Source: Nematostella vectensis
Taxonomy: Eukaryota > Cnidaria > Anthozoa > Actiniaria > Edwardsiidae
Assembly: GCF_932526225.1 (NCBI RefSeq)
Contig: NC_064044.1
Coordinates: 3,870,092-3,934,091, forward strand
Reading direction: 5' to 3'
Length of the DNA: 64,000 bases
Positions within the stretch are counted from its first letter, which is position 1. Each line of letters opens with the position of its first letter. The notes beneath the pieces were generated by a model. That model saw nothing but the letters and a program-made list of their open reading frames with translations, was not told the DNA's origin and made no database searches. Positions 23,469-32,670 of this stretch are shown here, in pieces. Made by a program: the position numbers and the translations under genes.

Positions 23469-23730
23469 GGGGGGACTGAGGTTTTTCATAGACGCCGAAA
23501 CGCCCCTCCGGGCCTCCCAGCCGCCCCATTTTAGGCTTGGGAGGTGCGCTGGGCCCCTTCGACCCCCCCCCCCTCCCCCCCCCCCCCAGCCCCATTTTAG
23601 GCTTGGGAGGTGCGCTGGGCCCCTCCGACCCCCCCAGCCCCATTCCAGGCTTGGGAGGCGCGGCGCGCCCCTCCGAGCCCCACAGCCCCGTCTTATGCAG
23701 ATGAGGCCCCGCGTAGATTAATATATTATT
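23469..23730. repeat. G/C-rich repeat, candidate left terminus of the virus-like element
   Basis: Starts GGGGGGACTGAGG, then about three tandem copies of a roughly 60-bp unit containing CCCCATTTTAGGCTTGGGAGG separated by C-runs, ending near GCGTAGATTAAT. In inverted orientation, 37480-37645 shows the same order of parts: GGGGGGACTGGGG, a C-run with CCTCCGACC, CCCATTTCAGGCTGGGGG, ACACCGAAACGC and CGTAGGTTAATAAT. I infer terminal inverted repeats. The match is patchy, and no clean 5-6 bp target duplication is visible. Confidence 0.4.
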
Positions 23731-23737
23731 TTCATTT

Positions 23738-24200
23738 TTACTCCACTCAGAGAATAAAAACTACTCTTTGCGATGGAGTACTTTTAAAGGAGTAATTTTA
23801 ACTCCTTTATTGGAGTTAAAACTACTCCACTGAGGAGTAATTTTTTTGTTTACTCCCTTAACGGAGTAAGTTTTACTCTGCTGAGAATTAGTATCGAATT
23901 TTTATTAGAAAAAGAGTAATTTTCACTCTTGTTGGTCAAATAATGGAGTAAAAAGTATTCTTGTCTGGGAGGTAATTTTAGCAGAGTAAAAGCTACTCCA
24001 ACTATCTCAAGTGAAAACAGTTATTTTTACTCCAGATGGTCAAGAAATGGAGTAAAAAAGTACTCCTTGAGGGGGTAGGTTTTGAAGAGTAAAAACTACT
24101 CCAGCCATCTCGTGTTCAAAGAGTAGTTTTTACTCCAGCTGTATCTTTTTAGAGCAGTAACAAAACACTCCAAATATATAAAATAAAGGGAGTTGGTTTT
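23738..24200. repeat. Array of ACTCC/GGAGT short palindromes (left)
   Basis: Dense alternation of 'GGAGTA' and 'TACTCC' around AT-rich cores such as GGAGTAAAAACTACTCC. The same motif fills 25960-26350. The two blocks bracket about 1.8 kb of AT-rich DNA, as in elements with subterminal repeats. Confidence 0.6.
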
Positions 24201-24289
24201 TTTTACTCTGAATTAGCTGAATTTAAAAAGAAAACGATAGTCTTTATTATATAAGACAAAAGATAAAAATAATAGTTTATCGCATTTAT

Positions 24290-25959
24290 TTAAAACTCTA
24301 ATCGTGCCTAGGAGTATCCTAAGATTTCCTAATTTCGATCAAAACAACAAAATATGATTAAACTTCCTAAAAATTCCTAGGATTTCCTAGTATAAGCAGT
24401 AGACCAGTAAATCGGAATAATATGGATAAGAAAATCTTAGGAAGAAGATTTGAAGTATTCTACAATTTAGGAACTCTTAGGAAATTCTTAGGAAATCCTA
24501 AAAGAACATTTTCAATACAAGAACAGGCCTCACCATACTTGCATATATTGTCAGCTTTACTACAACAATAAGAAATGTAATCAAAGACAGGCATTGGAAT
24601 CGAACTTGAGTTTTATGTGACCTGTACTTTCAGAATTCGCTCAGAATAATTAGTACTGTATTGAAAAGAAAGATAGGTAGGGTGATAATTGTATAAAATT
24701 CTTAGATCCGATTTGAACATTATAAAATAATATACATTGTTTCTAATAGAAATGCTACTTGAGATTAAAAAAAAGAAGTCCCGCTTTGCAGATAGAAGAC
24801 GGCTCACGAGGGCCCGTAAAAGCACAATGTGCCGGGCGTCCTTTGCTTTAGTGGCCGAGAGGGGCTTGGGCCCAAGGCGCAAAATCATAACGGTCGAACG
24901 AAAGCCATTGTCACAGCCTCCAAACGGATAGCCGTTTATTCCCGTCTTTTCTACGCGTAATTCACCTTTTTTAAGGATTTGATGGCAGAACATGGATTGA
25001 AGTTAAAGGTTAGTGTGTAAATGTAAATGTGATTTTTGCGACCAACTTTAGCATCAAATCATCGTTCGTGAGCGGATTTCTCGAACTAGGCTGATATGTT
25101 TTGTGATTCTTTGTTATCTTCCAAAGCAATACTACCTTCTCATGTGTTTCTCTTATTATCTTCACAGGACATTATGATAGAGATAGTAAAATGTGCTCGA
25201 GTTGCAAAGCCAGAAAAGAAAGAAGTTTGAGGTATAAGGAATGTATCAATGCGTAAATCGCAAGAAACGAATAAAAACTTTGTAAATTAAGTTATTCACT
25301 AATCACTGTACTTACATCTAAAGCGCCTATGCTTTATAAACTGTTACTTGAAGCACAAAATTGAATAACTTAGCTTAGTAAAAACCTAGTAATCAATCTT
25401 GCACCTAAAATTTGTCCAGATATTTATTTTGAATATCTGATGTTACTGTAGTTGGTTTTTGTCCGTATATTCTGATCACAGTAAACCCTGCATATGAAGA
25501 ACCTAGTTATCTTTTCAAGCTAGCCTACCAGGTTCAAATTTAAATGGTGCATATAGAGGCATTAGGCTTCTAGCTTCTTATCTGAATATACAAAGATGGA
25601 GGAGGAGGCAGTTCTTTTGGAAAACCGTAATGACGCAAAAAAAGGGTAATGTTCAAAAGCTGTTATAGAAAAATAATATTGTGTATGTTTGTTTCAGCTT
25701 TGTTATGTTGGGACATTTGTTAGTAATGTTGTCCTGGATACCTTATGTCAAATGACTACTATTTTTGAAACATTTTTTCAACTTATATTTTTGTTATTTT
25801 TAAACTGAATTGTTCAATTAAATGATTTGTCAAATTCATAATAACGTCTTTTCCTTGGTGTTTCTAAATTAATCTAATTTTTTCAGTATTAACCCCTGAA
25901 GTAGGTGGAGTTTAAACGGCCATTTTGTAAAAACAGGGGGGAGGGGGTTGAAATCATCC
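24290..25959. other. AT-rich spacer between two palindrome arrays
   Basis: 24300-24510 is rich in CCTAGGA and TTAGGAAATCCTA palindromes. The frame at 24613-24993 (-) and its + shadow are not convincing as genes. Nothing else is supported here. Confidence 0.4.
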
Positions 25960-26350
25960 CTTTAGTTACCCAATTAGTAGGGGGAAATAACAAAATAGGG
26001 AGTAAAAATTGACTCCCATTTTGAGGGTGAATTGTACTCTTTTAATGGAGAAACTACAAGCAAACTAGTAAATTACTCCACTTAGCTACCCCCTAAAGTG
26101 GGTAAAATCTACTCCCCTGAGAGAGTAGGAAAAAAAGGAGTAAAAAATAACTCCATTTTGAGGGTAAATTGTACTCCTTTAATGGAGTAATAGCAAGCAA
26201 CCTAGTAAATCACTCCCTTTAGTTACTCCCCTACAGGGGTAAAATCTACTCCCTTGAGAGAGTAGAAAAAAGGGAGTAAAAAATTACTCAAAAAAGGGAG
26301 TCATTTTGTACCTCGGTTTTTTACTCCCTTTTTGGAGTTAAGACTACTCT
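25960..26350. repeat. Array of ACTCC/GGAGT short palindromes (right)
   Basis: Same motif as 23738-24200, with units such as GGGAGTAAAAATTGACTCCC and TTACTCCCTTTTTGGAGTTA. Confidence 0.6.
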
Positions 26351-26600
26351 CGAAACTAACAGTGATATAATAAACAGAAACAAAGCCCTGCTACGAAACA
26401 ATTAGAACTGTTAATCCCGTCACCGTTAAATTTTAGCGCTATCTATTTTTCACACGTTCCGCACTGTTAGCTTTCGCCCCGCATATTTAATGTAACTCGC
26501 TATTGTTCCTCTTACCGCCTTAGCTAAAACTATCAGTCTATTATTATGTAAATTTCAATGTTAATAGTATATATACGATGGTAGGAATATTCTCATTAAA

Positions 26601-26641
26601 TCCCCTGATGAGTGGGCAACCACGAAACAGACCTGTAGGGA
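26601..26641 (+). ncRNA. Hammerhead ribozyme (short stem III, retrozyme/Penelope type)
   Basis: All conserved parts are present and pair. Stem I is UCCC (26601-26604) with GGGA (26638-26641). The core is CUGAUGA (26605-26611). Stem II is GUGG-GCAA-CCAC (26612-26623). GAAA lies at 26624-26627. Stem III is CAG/CUG (26628-26630 and 26633-26635) with a 2-nt loop, closed by the A-U pair before the cleavage site. Cleavage is predicted after A26637 (GUA). A very short stem III is typical of hammerheads in animal retrozymes and Penelope-like elements. An AT microsatellite at about 26738-26775 follows, but no Penelope reverse transcriptase is in the window. Self-cleavage is inferred. Confidence 0.88.
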
Positions 26642-26781
26642 AACCTATGTAGTTTGTATTTTTCTCAAACCAACACTATACACCGCTCTACTTTCGAGTA
26701 TTGAGCACTTTCTATGAAAGCCTTCAACCATCATTTTATATATATATAATATATATAATATATATAATATACGTAATAGGA

Positions 26782-28041
26782 ATGTCAGTCAGCGATAAAC
26801 TTGACCCCCAACGAACACCCAGAACTCCTCTGGGGTTGAAAGCCGAGAGAACTGTTCACCGGGTCACTCTCAACCCGTCGATGGCTTCGCCCGGCGAGAC
26901 GCTATATGTGGCGGTCCCAAGCTATCGTAAGGCGTCACGCTTGTGCCTGGCTCCTTGAGGGTTTCGATCTCTCCATCTCAGGCCAAGCGAATAATACCGT
27001 CGTGAACAACGTCGGCCGAAATCTCGTGAGCCGCCTGAAAATCACGTTTGCAGGAGAAACGCTCCAGGACACCAGGGCTACGATGTCTTTAAGACGTATG
27101 AGGAGCTTTACCTGTCCAAGGTCGAGAGAGAGGACCGCCTGGAGCAGGGCATACAGTCAAAAAACATGCGCAAGCTTCACTCCAAGGCTGGCGATAAAGC
27201 GACTAGTAACGCCAAGGAGAAAGCTCTAAACGCCGCCCACAGGGCGAAGTACACCATCCCGCTAGACCATTCTCTGCTGACGGACCACGGCGTACTGTAC
27301 CCAAGGACGCTCTCCGAGGCGCTGCTCTTCGAGATAACGCTCGCAACGGTTGACCAGGTAGTAGTCGGAAGCGATGCTACCAAATTATCCTACGGCATCA
27401 AAAACCTAGAGCTGGAATAAGAAAGCCTGAGGAACGACAACCTCGCCCGGTCTGCTGCCGCCGCCTACCAAAAAGGCACAACTTTCTTCTACGAGCAAGT
27501 GAACCTCCACAAGACCTTCGTGATTAGCAAAGGGACGGACAGCATACTCAACGAGAGTGTCAACCTGCCGCGAAGGTCTATGAGTGGTCTGTTGCTCCTC
27601 TTTGTGGAGCCATACACGGCAGGGGCTCGCGACTCTGAGAAGTTCGTGTTCCCCGACATCAAGAGCGTCCGCGTTACAATCGACGGCATGCCAAACAAGG
27701 TCTTCAGCCAGGGACTACGCCCCACGGATTTTTGGAGGGAGGCGAAAAAGCGGTTCGTCCGCCCCTCCCCGGGGGGGCACAGCGGAGCGCCTGCCGCCCC
27801 GGCAGTCAACCCCGAGTCGTTATATGGCGATAACAAGTTTGCTCTGTGGGTCGACCTTCAAACGACGGACGACAGTGCTATCCATGGGGGTGGTCTCCGA
27901 TTGGCCAATACCCGCGACGGTGTGCATCTCGAGATAAAACGCACGGCAAGCGGCCAGGGTACCGTAAACTGTCACGTGTTTGTGGTGGCCGACGCCCAAA
28001 TGAACCTTATGAACGGACAGCTAGAGTCCATACACTACTGA
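26782..28041 (+). pseudogene. Capsid-like structural protein, broken
   Basis: A coding sequence of about 420 codons starts at ATG 26782 and ends with TGA at 28039-28041. It is interrupted by two frameshifts (about 26930-26960 and 27065-27095) and one in-frame TAA at 27418-27420. The intact 180-codon 3' part has a Pro/Gly-rich loop (RPSPGGHSGAPAAPAV) between beta-rich segments. Middle parts show LDHSLLTDHGVLYPRTLSEAL and VNLPRRSMSGLLLLFVEPYTAG. I believe this family is common in cnidarian virus-like elements, and its place directly before the packaging ATPase suggests a jelly-roll major capsid protein. That function is inference; a minor structural protein is possible. An AT-rich TATA-like tract precedes it. 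Confidence 0.6.
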
Positions 28042-28081
28042 GCACAGACACGAAGTGCGCGAAGCGCTGCGGCAGCGCGGT

Positions 28082-28684
28082 ATGGACCCGAAAAACATTC
28101 CATTTAACGCTCTCATCGTGGGCCCAACGTCATGCGGGAAGACCCGATTCATAGTGAACCGGCTGCGCGGCCCTTTCCGGGGCAAGTTTGACTACATCGT
28201 ACTCGTGTGCCCTACGTTTGTCTACAACAAAACATACGACGGCTTTGGCGAGGGCGACAATCGTCTGTTTGTCGTCACACCTGAGGCGGGTAAGATCGAC
28301 ATACTGCTGAGGTTTGTCTCCGCTGTCTTCGAAGGCACTAATACCCTAATCATACTCGACGATTGTGCGGTCTCGAAAGACGTAAAGAGGCGCTCTGACC
28401 AGCTCGTCAACTTGGCGTTTAGCGCGCGCTACGTGGGTATTAGCGTGTGGGTGATCACGCAGCAGCTCACCAGCATCACGAAGCCGTTCCGTGAGAACAT
28501 CGCGGCCTTGGTGGCCTTCTATACGCCGAGCAAGGCGGACATGAAAGCTATCCTGCATGACTACGGCGCGGAGCTCTCAGAAGATAAGATGAAAGAGTAC
28601 ATGAAGGCCCTCAAGACGAAAAAGTTCTCGAAGTTAGAGTTTTGCTTGCGTCACCCTTATACCATCGCCCTAGTTGAAGGGTAA
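28082..28684 (+). CDS. FtsK/HerA-type DNA-packaging ATPase (A32-like)
   Basis: About 200 aa and uninterrupted. Walker A is GPTSCGKT (residues 14-21) and Walker B is TLIILDDC (about residues 90-97). A downstream Gln pair (WVITQQLTS) fits the sensor region of A32-like genome-packaging ATPases of nucleocytoplasmic viruses and Polintons. In those systems the enzyme drives DNA into preformed capsids. ATG 28082 is chosen because it lies 41 bp after the capsid-like stop and leaves the P-loop at the usual distance; the frame is open further up only via a GTG at 28055. This is the best-preserved gene of the element. Confidence 0.8.
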   Translation: MDPKNIPFNALIVGPTSCGKTRFIVNRLRGPFRGKFDYIVLVCPTFVYNKTYDGFGEGDNRLFVVTPEAGKIDILLRFVSAVFEGTNTLIILDDCAVSKDVKRRSDQLVNLAFSARYVGISVWVITQQLTSITKPFRENIAALVAFYTPSKADMKAILHDYGAELSEDKMKEYMKALKTKKFSKLEFCLRHPYTIALVEG

Positions 28685-28703
28685 GCGCAGTAAACCACCG
28701 CCC

Positions 28704-28790
28704 ACGTATACGTATATATATATATATACGCATCGATCACACCACCCTCAAGGCACGTGAATACGTATACGTATATATACACACGTGTTG
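28704..28790 (+). promoter_or_regulatory. TACGTATA-rich intergenic tract, candidate promoter
   Basis: Contains ACGTATACGTATATATATA and, 50 bp later, AATACGTATACGTATATATA, directly upstream of the gene at 28814. Similar ACGTATA runs precede other genes of the same element (30110, 30395, 31208), so it may be the element's own promoter motif. Inferred. Confidence 0.4.
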
Positions 28791-28813
28791 CACCTTAGCC
28801 ACGGCAGGGGTGC

Positions 28814-29491
28814 ATGATGAGCGACGAATACTTTGAGAGTCTTCTTGAGGGGGACGCCGCCGGCCTCCCGGCCGTCGAGTCGCTGGGCTGCTCGACGCAG
28901 CCAGCCGAGACGGCTACCGGAGGTGAGCAAACTGAGATAGCAGACGCGAGGGAGAAACTCGCGATTCTCGTAGCCTTGGGGAAGTCGAGAGAAATGGTAG
29001 GCAAGGCCCTGACTCACGACGACGTCAAACGCATGAGCGCCGAGGAGGTGAGGAAGTACGAGAAGCGATACGAGACCGCTCTAGCCAGCCGGACTACAGA
29101 CGCCCTGGCAGACAGTGTGGTCGATCTCCACAATGACCTAGTGTCCGACTACATCATCAACAACGAGCTCCGCACATTGTGCGAAAGCCTGTCTCTACGC
29201 TGCGGTCGTTTGATTGCTTTAGCCGTCGGGGCGTTAGCACGTCATGTAAACACCGCCGGAACGGCAAGCGCTGACACGCGGTGCCAACACCGGTGCAGTC
29301 GCGGACCCACCAGTGGTTTTCCCCCCGAAGGGTACGCACACTGGCGAGTCTGCCATCCCAGAGTAGACGTTCATTTGAAAGCTTGCCACTTCTTCAGCAA
29401 CCAAGTAGTTGCACCACAAATGGAGGGACCTCAAGGAAGTACTAGTGCTCAGCCTGCCGGAACGGCAAACGGGTCAGCGGAACCTGACTAA
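28814..29491 (+). CDS. Hypothetical protein of the virus-like element
   Basis: About 225 codons, with ATGs at 28814 and 28817. The first about 140 residues are acidic and helical (LTHDDVKRMSAEEVRKYEKRY), look like a conserved domain and end with a hydrophobic LRCGRLIALAVGAL segment. From about 29240 the composition changes (Cys/His/Pro-rich), suggesting a frameshift or insertion that replaced the original C-terminus. The position between the ATPase and membrane proteins suggests a structural or assembly role. Family not recognised. Confidence 0.5.
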   Translation: MMSDEYFESLLEGDAAGLPAVESLGCSTQPAETATGGEQTEIADAREKLAILVALGKSREMVGKALTHDDVKRMSAEEVRKYEKRYETALASRTTDALADSVVDLHNDLVSDYIINNELRTLCESLSLRCGRLIALAVGALARHVNTAGTASADTRCQHRCSRGPTSGFPPEGYAHWRVCHPRVDVHLKACHFFSNQVVAPQMEGPQGSTSAQPAGTANGSAEPD

Positions 29492-29554
29492 CAAGCTGCT
29501 GATGAGCATATTCAACAAACTGCTCATGAACCTGCACGTACGCCTTCGGCGTTA

Positions 29555-30055
29555 GTGGAGAGAATCACGAGCCCCGAACAACCCGCGACCAGAACAAAAT
29601 ACTCTGGACGAGTCGAAGCTGGAAGGCGCTTGGCAAAGTGGAACCGACTTAACAGAGCGAAGAAAGAGACACTTCGTGTCGTGCAACACGTTGGGTCGCC
29701 GGTCGCTAGCGAGTCGCAGGGACGCGAGGGCTTGCGCGCACGCGCCGAAGATGCCTTCGGCACACACACACCAGTCCCGGAAAGCAACTCTGCTTGGTCG
29801 GCTAGCTCGGTTATCGGGGTCGCTGGTTCTCTGGTGTCATTGATCGGCCTCTACACACGTAGGCGGGAGCTAGCTGCCGCGTTCACTCGTACACCAGCTG
29901 TTAATCAGCGAGCTACCGATCCACTTGCTACCGAAGGTACCGACGACGTTACTCCGCCACTTCGTGTCTATGCACAGCAGATCAAGGATCGACCACTTGC
30001 CTTTCCGGCGAGCCGACCCGGACAGTGCAAATCTCGACTGTTAGCAATGGAGTAA
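29555..30055 (+). CDS. Hypothetical small protein with one membrane segment
   Basis: About 166 codons. It has a basic motif (RVEAGRRLAKWNRLNRAKKE) near the N-terminus and a hydrophobic segment (SSVIGVAGSLVSLIGLY) at about residues 83-99, followed by basic residues. The 3' part (from 29872) is the first copy of a 279-bp tandem duplication, so the present C-terminus may not be original. Probably a virion-associated or membrane protein; the function is unknown. Confidence 0.45.
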   Translation: MERITSPEQPATRTKYSGRVEAGRRLAKWNRLNRAKKETLRVVQHVGSPVASESQGREGLRARAEDAFGTHTPVPESNSAWSASSVIGVAGSLVSLIGLYTRRRELAAAFTRTPAVNQRATDPLATEGTDDVTPPLRVYAQQIKDRPLAFPASRPGQCKSRLLAME

Positions 30056-30430
30056 GTAGACATTTAAACACAAGGGCCCCACCCATATCCGCACGTCCGT
30101 GCATTTTATACGAATACGTACACGCGTATATATGTCGACGACGCAGCAATAGCTGCCGCGTTTACTCGTACACCAGCTGTTAATCAGCGAGCTACCGATC
30201 CACTTGCTACCGAAGGTACCGACGACGTTACTCCGCCGACACTTCGTGTCTATGCACAGCAGATCAAGGATCGACCACTTGCCTTTCCGGCGAGCCGACC
30301 CGGACAGTGCAAATCTCGGCTGTTAGCAATGGAGTAAGTAGACATTTAAACACAAGGGCCCCACCCATATCCGCACGTCCGTGCATCTTATACGAATACG
30401 TACACGAGTATATATGTCGACGACGCAGCA
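29872..30430 (+). repeat. Tandem duplication of about 279 bp
   Basis: 29872-30150 and 30151-30430 are nearly identical: the same CACTCGTACACCAGCTGTTA (one mismatch), the same ATATATGTCGACGACGCAGCAA end and a single 3-bp indel. It duplicates the 3' end of one gene together with the promoter and first codons of the next (MSTTQQ...). Confidence 0.9.
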
Positions 30431-30638
30431 AAGCAAGATTACAAAGACCATCACCGACGCCGCAGTCATAACCGGCCCCGTCGCCGGTATCGGCTGGGTT
30501 GGGCGCAAGGTCTTACGCGAAGACTTTACCAAAGACCCCTCCGCGAACGCCATGAACTACGCAAAAATGACTGCCGCCGTTGCAGGTGCCGTCGCTTTGA
30601 AGGGTTACCTTGAGGACCAGAAGATCCTGCCCATGTAG
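30414..30638 (+). CDS. Small two-helix membrane protein of the virus-like element
   Basis: About 74 codons from ATG 30414. Two hydrophobic segments (AAVITGPVAGIGWVG and MTAAVAGAVALKGYL) are separated by a charged stretch. The start is duplicated just upstream at about 30135 by the 279-bp tandem repeat. Minor capsid or membrane proteins of this size are usual in such elements; the exact role is unknown. Confidence 0.5.
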   Translation: MSTTQQSKITKTITDAAVITGPVAGIGWVGRKVLREDFTKDPSANAMNYAKMTAAVAGAVALKGYLEDQKILPM

Positions 30639-30731
30639 TAGTGTACTACACTACATGTGTAGGCCATATATTAGACTCGTGTTCACGTACACACAGCACG
30701 TGAAGTGTGCGAAGCACACACACACTACTCA

Positions 30732-31157
30732 ATGGCCTCCATCGCGATTTTGGTTGGTGGCGCCGTCCTAAACGCGGCTGCATTCGTTGGTGGCAACTAC
30801 CTCGCAAAGTTCTTGTCGAACGATGAGAGCCCTGCCTTAGCTGAGAAGGAGAGGCACGACAAGGCCCTAGAGAAATACCAACAAGACTATGGACGCTACC
30901 AACAGCGGCGACAAAAATTCACCGATTGGCAAGCGCAAAGTCGCGAGAGAGGGGCCCTCGCAAAGCAAAACTTCACCGACACGGACTACGCGCTCAAACT
31001 CTACAACCAGACCCGACCAAAACAATCCCTGGAGTCGATGCGGACTACTGAGCTGTCCGACTACTACATCCCCAGCAAAACGCAGAAAAACGCCGATTTG
31101 GCGTACATTGGCGCCGGCGCTCTCGCCATCGGCTACACAGCTAGCCGCTTGCTGTGA
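30732..31157 (+). CDS. Virion-like protein with N- and C-terminal hydrophobic segments
   Basis: About 141 aa from ATG 30732. It has an N-terminal hydrophobic segment (ILVGGAVLNAAAFVGGNYLA), a central helical, Gln/Lys/Arg-rich part (EKYQQDYGRYQQRRQKF, then NFTDTDYALKLYNQ) and a C-terminal glycine/alanine hydrophobic segment (AYIGAGALAIGYTA). The frame is intact. The position among structural genes and its make-up suggest a minor virion component. Family name unknown to me. Confidence 0.55.
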   Translation: MASIAILVGGAVLNAAAFVGGNYLAKFLSNDESPALAEKERHDKALEKYQQDYGRYQQRRQKFTDWQAQSRERGALAKQNFTDTDYALKLYNQTRPKQSLESMRTTELSDYYIPSKTQKNADLAYIGAGALAIGYTASRLL

Positions 31158-31207
31158 TGCAGCTGCCGTTCCGGCGCTGCATCTAGGCGGCCTTTTTCCA
31201 TACTGCG

Positions 31208-31251
31208 CGTATACGTATGCGTATACGTATGCGTATACGTATACGTATAAG
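31208..31251 (+). promoter_or_regulatory. CGTATACGTATG alternating tract upstream of the integrase unit
   Basis: A 44-bp run of alternating GTATAC and GTATGC hexamers ends directly at the ATG at 31252. Same motif type as 28704-28790. Candidate promoter or bidirectional protein-binding array. Confidence 0.4.
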
Positions 31252-31521
31252 ATGATTACAGACCAGTGGAGTGATATGCACGAGGTAGCAGCCGCTGCTA
31301 AGCGAGTGACTTCGAATGTGCCGTCGATGGGTGAGTTATGTAGCTTTGGTGACATTGCTAACCGAAGCCTCGAGTTGTGGCGCGCAGAGGTTAAGAGGTT
31401 CGCCAATGTCGTGTTCCGAGGGCCTACCGACCTCAGAAAGACCGCCTCGGCACTACACGAGCAGACGGCAACTGCCTGTTGGAGACTGATACACCTGTTG
31501 CAGTACATTGCCGACACGTAA
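31252..31521 (+). CDS. Small hypothetical protein overlapping the integrase start
   Basis: 89 codons. Its TAA overlaps the integrase ATG (TAATG at 31519-31523), a compact coupling typical of viral genes. Helical and mixed-charge (WRAEVKRFANVVF); no known motif. Confidence 0.5.
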   Translation: MITDQWSDMHEVAAAAKRVTSNVPSMGELCSFGDIANRSLELWRAEVKRFANVVFRGPTDLRKTASALHEQTATACWRLIHLLQYIADT

Positions 31522-32423
31522 TGGCGGCGAAGCGCATGTCCGACGAAGAACTCGATGCGTTCCTTCGTCCTATATACTACGCCAGAGGTGGCTTCCAGGG
31601 AGTGACCGCTCTGCATGCCGAACTTCCCAAGGGCTCAGCCTCCATAGATCGAGTGCGCAAGTGGGTAAGCTCGCAGCCCGTCGGGGGTTACACACAGACA
31701 CCCCCTCCTCCGACTACCTACGCCCACTTCTCGGAGCAGATACCAAACCGTATTCACCAGTCGTACCTGCTATTCTTGCCAACCGACCGCGAGTACAAGT
31801 ATGCCCTGACTGTCGTTGACGTTGCTTCACGATATAAAGCCGCCCGCCCACTGAGGACTAAGAGCGCGGCCGTCGTCTCCCGCGAACTCGCTGACATCTA
31901 TGCAGAGGGACTTCTCACATGGCCTAAAGTCCTCATGGTTGATGACGGCACGGAGTTCAAGGGTGCTACCACAAAGCTCCTAACAGACCACGGGGTGGAG
32001 GTCCGACGGGCTGAGCCAGGGCACCACAGGAGCCAAGCTTCCGCCGAGTCTTTCCATTGCTGGCTGGCACAGCACCTATTTCGTGCGCAGTACTCGAAGG
32101 AGCTTGCATCCGGCGAGACAAACCGCGAGTGGGTTACTGCTTTGCCAATCGTCATCTCGGACATAAACGCAACGAAGACTTGCATGACTGGCTTTGCGCC
32201 TAAAGACGCCATAAAGCTGAGGCGCGTGCCTCTCAAAGCCGAAAAGCCCCCCTTAGAGGTTCCCTTAGAGGTCGGAACGGAGGTGTACATCGCCGTAAAC
32301 GAGGAAGACCTTCAGGACAAGGGCCGACGGCGAGCGACGGACCCGTGGTGGACAAGCAAGGCATACCCTAAAGAGGGTCATGGAGCCCGGACAGCCAGTG
32401 TTGTATTACACGGCGTTTTCTAA
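31521..32423 (+). CDS. Retroviral-type (rve) integrase of the virus-like element
   Basis: About 300 codons from ATG 31521. An N-terminal helical region (DAFLRPIYYARGGFQGVTAL) is followed by the RNase-H-fold core with the D,D,E triad: D100 (ALTVVDVASRYKA), D141 (MVDDGTEFKG) and E176 (SQASAESFHCW), spacing about 35. This arrangement matches Polinton/Maverick integrases, which insert the linear element DNA into the host chromosome. The last about 20 codons look out of frame: around 32360 another frame takes over that continues to about 32460, so the C-terminal chromodomain-like end is probably frameshifted. The gene is otherwise open. Confidence 0.82.
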   Translation: MAAKRMSDEELDAFLRPIYYARGGFQGVTALHAELPKGSASIDRVRKWVSSQPVGGYTQTPPPPTTYAHFSEQIPNRIHQSYLLFLPTDREYKYALTVVDVASRYKAARPLRTKSAAVVSRELADIYAEGLLTWPKVLMVDDGTEFKGATTKLLTDHGVEVRRAEPGHHRSQASAESFHCWLAQHLFRAQYSKELASGETNREWVTALPIVISDINATKTCMTGFAPKDAIKLRRVPLKAEKPPLEVPLEVGTEVYIAVNEEDLQDKGRRRATDPWWTSKAYPKEGHGARTASVVLHGVF

Positions 32424-32450
32424 GCACGGCTTCACGCGTTCGCAGTTGCG

Positions 32451-32512
32451 TAGCGTCACGCTAGCGTCACGCTAGCGTCACGCTAGCGTCACGCTAGCGT
32501 CACGCTAGCGTG
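32451..32512. repeat. 11-bp repeat between convergent arms
   Basis: Five to six copies of CTAGCGTCACG lie between the integrase stop (32423) and the stop of the - strand helicase gene (32514). Each junction contains a GCTAGC palindrome. Possible transcription-end region of the element. Confidence 0.75.
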
Positions 32513-32525
32513 ATCAGCGCTTGTG

Positions 32526-32670
32526 CCTTCTATTGCAGCTAAGGCACGGGATTCTGACATTCCACTTGTAGTGACCCTGACTGTCGTCTAGCCGGTCGAT
32601 ACTGAAGCATTGGGGATGTCTCTTGGTGTACCCCTGAAGCAGAAGCTGAGTGCCACAGACCGTGCACTTC
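32526..32670 (-). pseudogene. HNH-like zinc module at the end of the helicase gene
   Basis: On the - strand the frame ending at TGA 32514 reads KCTVCG, then HPQCFSIDRLDDSQGHY, then NVRIPCLSCNRRHK. The CxxC, SIDR(L/I)D, GHY, N and CxxCN spacing is that of HNH/treble-clef endonucleases. It has no start codon of its own and follows the helicase motif VI region, so it belongs to the fusion gene. Whether it is an active nuclease or a structural zinc finger cannot be told by eye. Confidence 0.6.

Noticed and set aside
28055-28081. Earlier GTG start for the packaging ATPase
   Set aside because: A GTG start is unlikely in an animal-hosted element; ATG 28082 keeps the P-loop near the N-terminus as usual.
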